NCBI RefSeq assembly: GCF_900110675.1
Contig: NZ_FOEN01000005.1
Span: forward strand, 62,001 to 126,000
Direction: 5' to 3'
Origin: Ignavigranum ruoffiae
GTDB lineage: Bacteria; Bacillota; Bacilli; Lactobacillales; Aerococcaceae
Length of the DNA stretch: 64,000 nucleotides
The notes under the pieces were generated by a model. It had not been told where the DNA came from, did no database searches, and saw only the letters and a program-made list of their open reading frames with translations. A program made the position numbers and the translations under genes. This document shows, piece by piece, positions 58,038 to 64,000 of this stretch. How positions within the stretch are numbered: position 1 is the stretch's first letter; every line of letters starts with the position of its first letter.

Positions 58038-58745
58038 CTAGTCTCCTACTTCCTCATACTTATAGCCGACACCCCAGACTGTCTGGATAACCTCTTCGCC
58101 GACTTGTTCAATCTTCTGACGTAATTTCTTAATATGAGCATCGACTGTACGTTCATCGCCATAGAAAGGATCTTCCCAAAGACTCGTTAATAAATCTTCA
58201 CGACTAAAGACCCGCTTAGGATTACTTGCAAACATCACTAATAAATCAAACTCTTTGGGGGTCAAATTCTCAATGGGTTGATCTTGATAATAGGCTTCCC
58301 GGGTTTGAGTATTGATCTTAATCACTTTAGTTTGAATATCAAAGGCTTTATCTTCTTTGACCTCATCGACACTATCCATATGAGCCCGTCGATATAATGC
58401 CTTAATCCGAGCCAATAAGGTAATCGGGCTGAAAGGCTTAGTCACATAGTCGTCGGCTCCCATTTCGAGTCCAATCACTTGATCACTCTCTGAATCTCGA
58501 GCAGTTAGCATAATGATGGGCACTTCTTGGGAGATCTTGCGGATATTTCGACATACCTGCATCCCATCCATGGTCGGAAGATTGAGGTCGAGTATAATCA
58601 TATCCCACGTCTCCGGGCTGGCCTTGAAAGCAGCTAGTCCTTCCCCACCATCATATTTAAAAGTAGCTTCGAAAGATTCGTTCTCGAAGAACATTGACAT
58701 CATTTCACTGACAGATTCATTATCTTCAATCATTAGGATTCGCAT
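58038..58745 (-). CDS. OmpR-type response regulator
   Basis: A 235-residue regulator. The receiver domain has IEDNE, the phospho-accepting Asp53 (MIILDLNLPTMDG), and VTKPFSP. The winged-helix output domain shows LTPKEFDLLVMFASNPKRVFSREDLL and ERTVDAHIKKLRQKIE. AAGGATGTGA precedes the ATG at 58745; an upstream in-frame ATG (58778) lacks such a site. First gene of the two-component operon. Confidence 0.94.
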   Translation of the reverse strand: MRILMIEDNESVSEMMSMFFENESFEATFKYDGGEGLAAFKASPETWDMIILDLNLPTMDGMQVCRNIRKISQEVPIIMLTARDSESDQVIGLEMGADDYVTKPFSPITLLARIKALYRRAHMDSVDEVKEDKAFDIQTKVIKINTQTREAYYQDQPIENLTPKEFDLLVMFASNPKRVFSREDLLTSLWEDPFYGDERTVDAHIKKLRQKIEQVGEEVIQTVWGVGYKYEEVGD

Positions 58746-58830
58746 TTTATCTTCACATCCTTTTTGTCGTTGATTCAATTATACAATAATCAATCATCGG
58801 ACTCTAGCATGAGAAGAATAAGTCTTGGAC

Positions 58831-59685
58831 TCAACGATCTTTATTTTGCAATAATTCCATCCTTAATTGGGTAAATTCAATGAAAGGTTGCATCAGCTGA
58901 TTGGGTTTAATTTCCATAAGCAACTTAGTTTTCATCAATGCTTTCTGAGCTAGTTGTAAATTATTCGCTCTTAAATAAATATGGGTCAATAATAAGTGCA
59001 GGTGGTCGGCAAAGGTTAAATGATCGTCATGGCTAATGTCCTGAATCGCCATCTGACAATAATACAAAGCCTGATCAATTTTATCTAATTTCAAATAGCA
59101 GCGCGACATATTGTATAAGAATTTACGTTTAAGATAGAAGTCCAACGGATTACTATTATAAATAACATACGCTTCCTGAAAATATTCTAAGGCTCTTTGT
59201 AGCTTGCCAATTTCGGTGTAGATAGAAGCCAAAGCCACAATTACCTTGAAATGGTGAACCCGGCTTTTCTTACTTTTTAACTGATAGGCTTCTTGTAATA
59301 AAGCCAAAGCTTTGTCCGTATTGCCATGTAATTCATATTCAATCACGGCATAGACCCAGCATTTAAATTCCTGGGGATAAGTTAAATTGTTAAAGCCAAC
59401 TTCACTGAGATACGCTTGCAAACGATCAAACTGACGACGTTGATTTAATTGACGAATTTCTGCTTTAACCGAGTCCAGTAAATACCCTGTGGCAGACTCT
59501 CCTAATAATTGTGAGACTGAAATTTCGAATTTATTGGCTAATTTAATCACGATATCAATATCTGGACAAACTAAGCCTTGTTCAATTTTTGAAATCATGC
59601 CCTGACTACAGATTCCGTCAGCCAATTCCTTCTGCGACCAATGATAGAATTCTCGATAGCGTTTAATATTATTCAAATACTCCAT
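58831..59685 (-). CDS. PlcR-like HTH-TPR transcriptional regulator
   Basis: A 284-residue protein. An N-terminal XRE-type HTH (WSQKELADGICSQGMISKIEQGLVCPDIDIVIKLA) is followed by about 215 residues of TPR helices (for example ALALLQEAYQLK, ALEYFQEAYVIY, ALYYCQMAIQDI). Length and layout match PlcR of Bacillus cereus, a member of the RRNPP family whose TPRs bind small secreted peptides. AGGAGAG precedes the ATG at 59685; a longer start lacks one. A 46-codon secreted-peptide gene lies 385 bases upstream. It may also influence the two-component genes immediately downstream, 85 bases away. Confidence 0.88.
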   Translation of the reverse strand: MEYLNNIKRYREFYHWSQKELADGICSQGMISKIEQGLVCPDIDIVIKLANKFEISVSQLLGESATGYLLDSVKAEIRQLNQRRQFDRLQAYLSEVGFNNLTYPQEFKCWVYAVIEYELHGNTDKALALLQEAYQLKSKKSRVHHFKVIVALASIYTEIGKLQRALEYFQEAYVIYNSNPLDFYLKRKFLYNMSRCYLKLDKIDQALYYCQMAIQDISHDDHLTFADHLHLLLTHIYLRANNLQLAQKALMKTKLLMEIKPNQLMQPFIEFTQLRMELLQNKDR

Positions 59686-59802
59686 GCTGTCTCTCCTGCC
59701 CATATTCGCTTTCTGTAAATTATTATAGTTAAGCCGAATAATTTCTGCTATCTTTCGTACCCATTTTCCTTATAGAGATTTATTATTATGTATAGGTTTC
59801 AG

Positions 59803-59814
59803 CTTGTATACAGG
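59803..59814. promoter_or_regulatory. Palindrome upstream of the PlcR-like gene
   Basis: CTTGTATACAGG, a 12-base near-palindrome with centre GTATAC, 118 bases upstream of the regulator start. A related CTTGTAT occurs between whiA and the SSB-like gene (about 60684-60691, minus strand). It is a candidate operator only. Apart from this and the terminator at 59926-59964, the stretch 59686-60069 shows nothing I can name. Confidence 0.35.
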
Positions 59815-59925
59815 TCCTAGTCTATTGCCTATAAGTGTATCTTTATGCTTGAAATGGATTCATCGTCGCTGATACAGTGATGATTCTGCCCACTTGAATA
59901 AATTTCTTTGATCTGAAATCAGGCT

Positions 59926-59964
59926 AAAAATCCGTGCCCCTGTAATAAACAAGGACACGGATTT
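59926..59964 (-). terminator. Terminator after the peptide gene
   Basis: AAATCCGTG..CACGGATTT with a run of five Ts on the minus strand, about 105 bases after the peptide stop. It separates the peptide transcript from the PlcR-like regulator. Confidence 0.82.
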
Positions 59965-60069
59965 GATCAACAGATCTATTTGCTAAAAACTTCCCATATG
60001 AAAAACAACAGTTTGAGATAATCAGCCTAACCGTAGAAAACTGAAAACAACATAATTTGGTCTAATTGC

Positions 60070-60210
60070 TTAACGGGTAGGAGCTTTCCAAATTACAGGA
60101 GGAAGTCCGTCTCCCGGTCCGCCGAGAGCAACCATTTCTGTTTGACCCAATAAGCCCATTAAATTAACTGCTAAGCCAAAAAGTGCCACAAATACTTTTA
60201 ATTTTTTCAT
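60070..60210 (-). CDS. Candidate secreted signalling peptide precursor
   Basis: A 46-codon gene too short for routine calling. The product starts with a basic stretch (MKKLKVF), a hydrophobic signal segment (VALFGLAVNLMGLLG) and a polar tail GGPGDGLPPVIWKAPTR. AGAGG lies eight bases before the ATG. The ATG overlaps the TGA of the SSB-like gene (ATGA), which points to translational coupling. Basic start, export segment and short C-terminal tail are the design of PapR-like pheromone precursors, and a PlcR-like receptor gene is the next gene downstream. The mature peptide probably lies in the last 5-12 residues; this is inference. Confidence 0.72.
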   Translation of the reverse strand: MKKLKVFVALFGLAVNLMGLLGQTEMVALGGPGDGLPPVIWKAPTR

Positions 60211-60647
60211 ATTTTTACCTCTTCCGCTTTATTTTTTAAGGCGCTAATCACTTTCTGAAATTCTTCGGCTTCCTCACTGGTAAATGTTTCTTCTTCACAT
60301 AGGTCTGTTGTCATATTCTTAGCTTTATTTACTGGTCCAGCAATCAAGGTTAAACCAGCCACTAAGCATTCTACCACATAAACAGTCTGCTTTTCTTTAT
60401 TCTCATATTTACGACTTTGCATTCTTCCTGACAGGGCAATTTGATCTCCTTTGTCACAGTATTTGACCAGAATTTCGGCCAAACGATTCCAAACAACAAA
60501 AGGGATAAAATCGGTAACCTCTTCCCCGTGCTGATTGCGCAGAGGACGATGGACGGCGATACAATTGTTAACAACACAGAGATTTTCTGCAAGTTCTTTC
60601 AATTCTGGTTGACGGACCAAACGGCCGACAAAAACGACTTGATTCAA
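60207..60647 (-). CDS. Short single-stranded DNA-binding protein, SsbB-like
   Basis: A 146-residue OB-fold protein: LNQVVFVGRLVRQPELKEL, then NCIAVHRPLRNQHGEEVTDFIPFVVWNRLAEIL and ISGRMQ-like ALSGRMQSRKYENKE. SSB proteins start M-hydrophobic-N-x-VV, which here requires the TTG at 60647, and AAAGGAG stands before it. Upstream codons do not match the family. The acidic C-terminal tip DDDIPF of housekeeping SSB is missing; the end is NKAEEVKI. It is followed in overlap by the peptide gene. The role may be in competence or another accessory DNA process. Confidence 0.82.
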   Translation of the reverse strand: MNQVVFVGRLVRQPELKELAENLCVVNNCIAVHRPLRNQHGEEVTDFIPFVVWNRLAEILVKYCDKGDQIALSGRMQSRKYENKEKQTVYVVECLVAGLTLIAGPVNKAKNMTTDLCEEETFTSEEAEEFQKVISALKNKAEEVKI

Positions 60648-60708
60648 TAAAAAAATCACTCCTTTGTCTTGTTCTATAAAGTAGATACAAGATCTGGAGT
60701 GAAATACC

Positions 60709-61632
60709 TTAAATTTCTTCGGCAATTTTGATAATTTTTCGCAAGCGATGATTCACGCCAGATTTAGAGATCGGGCCGCCTGGCACCCGCTCCCCTAATT
60801 CCTTTAAGCTCATATCCGGATTAGCTAAGCGAAATTCAGCCATCACTTGTAATTTATCTGGTAAACTATCCAATCCATAATGCTGTTCGATTAGACGAAT
60901 GGCTTCTAATTGCTTTTGTGAAGCATCAATCGTCTTGTTCATATTTGCATTTTCCATGTTGACTAAACGATTGACTGAGTTGCGCATATCACGGACGATG
61001 CGGATATCTTCGAATTTGAGCACAGCACTCGACGCACCGATAATCGCTAAAAAATCAGAAATCTTCTCGGCTTCCTTGAGATAGGTAATATGCCCATTGC
61101 GCCGGTCAATGGTTTTAGCATTTAGATTAAATTGATTCATTAAAGCACAAATATCCAAATTATGGCTATCATAATTGGAATAAATTTCCAGGTGATAGTT
61201 GTTAGATTCAGGGTTATTCACCGATCCTCCTGCTAGGAAAGCGCCGCGTAAATATGAACGCATTTTCTGTTCGTCCTCTTTGATACTGAGGGGAATCGCT
61301 GTGGAAATTCTTAAACCATCAAAAATTTCTAAGTCTTTCAATAAGTTATCCACATTCTGACGACAACGCACAATATACACATTATTCTTCTTCAATTTCA
61401 TCTTACGGCGGACAATCAGTTCCGATTCTACCTGATAATTATCCTTTAATAAGGAGAAGATTCTGCGAGCGATCGCCGCATTCTCGCTCTGAACGTTTAG
61501 AATAAATCGTTGCTGGTGCAAGCTTACTGCCCCGTTCATGCGTATTAATGCCATCAGTTCTGCCTTGGCATGTTCTGGATGCACCTCTAACAAAGTACAT
61601 TCTTTCTTAACTTCTGCCGCAAAGGTCATCAT
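60709..61632 (-). CDS. whiA: DNA-binding protein WhiA
   Basis: A 307-residue protein with a degenerate LAGLIDADG homing-endonuclease-like N-terminal part ([25 protein letters not shown]) and a C-terminal helix-turn-helix ([26 protein letters not shown]). In Firmicutes it affects cell division and chromosome segregation. It follows yvcK by 23 bases, the conserved rapZ-yvcK-whiA order. Confidence 0.96.
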   Translation of the reverse strand: MMTFAAEVKKECTLLEVHPEHAKAELMALIRMNGAVSLHQQRFILNVQSENAAIARRIFSLLKDNYQVESELIVRRKMKLKKNNVYIVRCRQNVDNLLKDLEIFDGLRISTAIPLSIKEDEQKMRSYLRGAFLAGGSVNNPESNNYHLEIYSNYDSHNLDICALMNQFNLNAKTIDRRNGHITYLKEAEKISDFLAIIGASSAVLKFEDIRIVRDMRNSVNRLVNMENANMNKTIDASQKQLEAIRLIEQHYGLDSLPDKLQVMAEFRLANPDMSLKELGERVPGGPISKSGVNHRLRKIIKIAEEI

Positions 61633-61655
61633 AAGCTCACCCTTCTACGCCAACC

Positions 61656-62666
61656 TTATTGGTGTTTTTTGTTTTTGCCGACGAGTTTTATCCGATCTAA
61701 GAGATGATCCAACTCATGGACCACTTCTTCAGTATCATGATAGGCCCCGCCATCTTTCATATTTAAGAAATCACTGGAAATAATATGACAACCTTGGTCC
61801 TGCAAGCCTTTAAAATCATGGCGAACTTGTAAGAGATATTCCTGGTTCGGTTGGTGAAGAATGTAATCTTCGGGAACTGGACTGAGGTTGACCAAAACCG
61901 TATCGATAAAGTGATCATTTAAATGCTGATGTAAGACCTCGACATGATTCGCATCGGTGAAATTCTCCGTTTCACCTAACTGGGTCATAATATTACAAAT
62001 ATAAACCACTTGAGCTTTCGTTTGGCAAATTGCCTGACCAATTTCATCAATCATTAAATTTGGCAAAATTGATGTATACAAGCTACCAGGCCCCAAGACA
62101 ATCATATCTGCTTCTAAGATAGCATCAACGACTTGAGGTGAAGCTTTAATCGCCGGATCACCATCGACCGTAGTTACCATCACTTGTTGAATTTTCTTAC
62201 GATGGCCAGCAATCTTCGATTCACCGATGGCAATCGTCCCATCTTCAAAGAGCGCATTCAAAACTAAGGGTTCCTCCGCCGCTGGCAGAATCTGCCCTTT
62301 AATTTCCATCCATTTGGCCAGTGTTTGAATCGCCTCATTCAATGAGCCTTTCATTTCTTTGAGAGCCGCAATAATTAAATTACCAATAGCATGGCCCGCT
62401 AAGAAGGCATCTTCACTGTCAAAGCGATATTGAAATAAGTCTAATAAATCCTGATCCCATTGGGACAAGGCCGTCATACAATTACGAATATCTCCGGGAG
62501 GCACCACATTAATATAATTCCGCAATGTCCCACTTGATCCACCATCATCGGCTACGGTGACAATGGCAGAAATATCAGCATTCAAATGCTTCAATCCTTT
62601 AAGAATCACTGGTAAGCCGGTGCCGCCTCCAATGACTGTGATTTTATATTTATGATTTTGTGTCAT
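61656..62666 (-). CDS. yvcK: YvcK/GlmR-type UDP-sugar binding regulator
   Basis: A 336-residue CofD-like protein. ITVIGGGTGLPVILKGLK is the nucleotide-binding loop, followed by TVADDGGSSGTLR and GDIRNCM. It steers carbon into cell-wall precursors. The likely ATG is 62666, right after rapZ; a longer frame would overlap it. Confidence 0.95.
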   Translation of the reverse strand: MTQNHKYKITVIGGGTGLPVILKGLKHLNADISAIVTVADDGGSSGTLRNYINVVPPGDIRNCMTALSQWDQDLLDLFQYRFDSEDAFLAGHAIGNLIIAALKEMKGSLNEAIQTLAKWMEIKGQILPAAEEPLVLNALFEDGTIAIGESKIAGHRKKIQQVMVTTVDGDPAIKASPQVVDAILEADMIVLGPGSLYTSILPNLMIDEIGQAICQTKAQVVYICNIMTQLGETENFTDANHVEVLHQHLNDHFIDTVLVNLSPVPEDYILHQPNQEYLLQVRHDFKGLQDQGCHIISSDFLNMKDGGAYHDTEEVVHELDHLLDRIKLVGKNKKHQ

Positions 62667-62670
62667 AAGA

Positions 62671-63543
62671 TTAGCTCTTTCTTTTCTTAATATCACGATG
62701 AATTACTTTAACGTGATATTGATCATTTAACAAATGCTTGGCTGTGCGTTCTGCAATCGCTACGGAACGATGCTGACCACCGGTACAGCCAATCGCAATC
62801 GTTACATTGGCCTTGCCCTCGCGCTTATAGCCGGGCAAGCAGTATTCAATCAAATCAATAAATTTATAATAAAAGGTTTGCGTTTCAGGTTGAATCATCA
62901 CATAATCATAAACTTCATGGTCTTGTCCGGTCTTATCTCTCAATTCATCAATATAATGGGGATTCGGTAAAAAGCGCACATCCATCACGATGTCCGCATC
63001 AATCGGCAGACCATATTTAAAACCAAAAGAAACGATATCCACATGAAAGGGTTCAAAACCTTCACTAGCGAAAGATTCCATAATAATGGCTCTGAGTTGG
63101 CGAGGGCTCGTTTCTGAGGTGTCTACAATCATCTGGGCACGACTACGAATATCCTTGAGGATTTCGCGTTCCTTGGTAATCCCTTCCAGAATTCGGCCAT
63201 CCACAGCCAAAGGATGGTGACGACGAGATTCTTTGTAACGCGCAACGAGTGCTTGATCGCTCGCTTCAAGAAACAAAATCCGCGTCGTAATCGCCTGAGT
63301 ATTGTCCATCTTCTTAATCACATTGTCAATCTCATTAAAAAACTCACGTGTCCGCAAATCAATGACCAGAGCAATCTTGGTAATCTTGCCTGATTCTTTC
63401 ATTAATTCCCAAAAGGTCGGCAGTAAGCTCGGTGGCATATTATCAATACAATAATAACCTAGGTCTTCAAAACTTTGAACAGCCACTGTCTTACCTGCTC
63501 CACTCATGCCGGTAATAATAACCAATTCTAAGGTATCTGTCAT
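62671..63543 (-). CDS. rapZ: RNase adapter RapZ/YvcJ
   Basis: A 290-residue nucleotide-binding protein. IITGMSGAGKTVAVQSFEDLGYYCIDNMPP holds the Walker A motif, and IGCTGGQHRSVAIAER is the C-terminal block. In Bacillus (YvcJ) it binds GTP and affects competence; in E. coli RapZ regulates GlmS. First gene of the rapZ-yvcK-whiA run, with GGAGAGG before the ATG. Confidence 0.96.
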   Translation of the reverse strand: MTDTLELVIITGMSGAGKTVAVQSFEDLGYYCIDNMPPSLLPTFWELMKESGKITKIALVIDLRTREFFNEIDNVIKKMDNTQAITTRILFLEASDQALVARYKESRRHHPLAVDGRILEGITKEREILKDIRSRAQMIVDTSETSPRQLRAIIMESFASEGFEPFHVDIVSFGFKYGLPIDADIVMDVRFLPNPHYIDELRDKTGQDHEVYDYVMIQPETQTFYYKFIDLIEYCLPGYKREGKANVTIAIGCTGGQHRSVAIAERTAKHLLNDQYHVKVIHRDIKKRKS

Positions 63544-63600
63544 GATTAGCCTCTCCTTTAATGAATGTATTATATCATAGTTGTCTAAAGGCGATAAGAA

Positions 63601-64000
63601 TTACTCCAAAGCGGGTTGAATGAGTTGACGAGCGACCTCTGCTAAACGCTTTAATTTATTGAGACTCGCAGTTTGATCATCAGCGACGGCTCCCAGATAA
63701 ATCTTCATCTTCGGCTCGGTGCCACTCGGTCGAAAAGCTAACCATGACCCATCTTCCAATAAGTATTTAAGTACATTGGCTTTAGGTAAACTCAAAGAAG
63801 TGGCCCGTCCTTGTGCATCGATAGCTACCCCTTGTAAATAATCATATCGCGTCTCTACTTGCAAATTGGCAAATTTGTGCTGGCTTTGATCTCTTAAAGC
63901 TTGCATAAACTTCTCCATCTTTGCTTGGCCCTTCAATCCTGGAAAGGCAACTGAGATAGTTTTTTCATAGTAATAGCCATAGGATTGATAAATCTCTTCC
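63601..64000 (-). CDS. pgcA: Phosphoglucomutase/phosphomannomutase, 3' part only
   Basis: The C-terminal 132 residues of an alpha-phosphohexomutase; the frame runs open off the window edge. FRPSGTEPKMKIYLGA is the phosphate-binding loop of the last domain. The preceding EIYQSYGYYYEKTIS also fits the family. The first in-frame ATG inside the window is not the real start. It would make glucose 1-phosphate for envelope and glycolipid synthesis. Confidence 0.9.
   Translation of the reverse strand, partial: EEIYQSYGYYYEKTISVAFPGLKGQAKMEKFMQALRDQSQHKFANLQVETRYDYLQGVAIDAQGRATSLSLPKANVLKYLLEDGSWLAFRPSGTEPKMKIYLGAVADDQTASLNKLKRLAEVARQLIQPALE

Noticed and set aside
56604-58745. Identifying the two-component system as WalRK
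   Set aside because: The kinase has no PAS domain and the usual walHIJ genes are missing. It is an unassigned OmpR-type pair.

Overview
The window looks like the chromosome of a low-GC Gram-positive of the order Lactobacillales. Housekeeping proteins have Firmicute form, Shine-Dalgarno sequences are strong (AGGAGG), terminators are hairpins with T-runs, and the gene order is typical: rpsL-rpsG-fusA plus tuf, ftsH-hpt-tilS-S1-divIC-rqcP-mfd-pth, and rapZ-yvcK-whiA. An Aerococcaceae-type member is my best guess from overall feel, but the sequence alone does not prove it. Nearly everything reads on the minus strand. The exceptions are the folate genes at the left edge, an alcohol dehydrogenase and tyrS.

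Layout. 1-1.9 kb: end of a folate operon (folE, an HD-domain protein, a folB-folK fusion). 2.2-6.8 kb: tuf, fusA, rpsG, rpsL with their promoters. 6.8-7.5 kb: gene-free DNA holding a roughly 245 bp foldback element and a half copy of it. 7.6-14.4 kb: amino-acid permease, TlpA/CcdA extracytoplasmic redox pair, a small acetyltransferase and an ABC exporter with a duplicated permease. 14.6-35.2 kb: housekeeping genes from lysS to metG, interrupted by a second ABC exporter with a secreted companion. 35.3-36.5 kb: YqhD-like alcohol dehydrogenase.

36.6-45.6 kb is the most unusual region. It is a tightly overlapping seven-gene operon with one clear promoter: CDP-archaeol-synthase-like (CarS), a dikinase with ATP-grasp and phosphohistidine domains, phosphatidylserine-synthase-like, phosphatidylserine-decarboxylase-like, a UbiA prenyltransferase, a second dikinase and a GNAT-like protein. 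Read together it is a head-group module for an ethanolamine phospholipid, with archaeal-type enzymes at the CDP-activation and possibly the ether-forming steps. I infer a dedicated, possibly isoprenoid or otherwise non-standard, aminophospholipid pathway.

45.8-51.4 kb: mannitol operon (mtlA-mtlR-mtlF-mtlD) with a cre site and an MtlR-type operator. 51.7-54.9 kb: a SagA/PcsB-like peptidoglycan hydrolase and tyrS, divergent around a WalR-type box. 54.9-58.7 kb: a two-component system in an operon with an anchored coiled-coil protein, a flavodoxin-fold oxidoreductase and a 61-residue protein. 58.8-60.7 kb: a PlcR-like HTH-TPR regulator preceded by an overlooked 46-codon secreted-peptide gene, which is translationally coupled to an SSB-like gene. 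This is a likely peptide-pheromone circuit. 60.7-64 kb: whiA, yvcK, rapZ and the 3' end of a phosphoglucomutase gene cut by the window edge.
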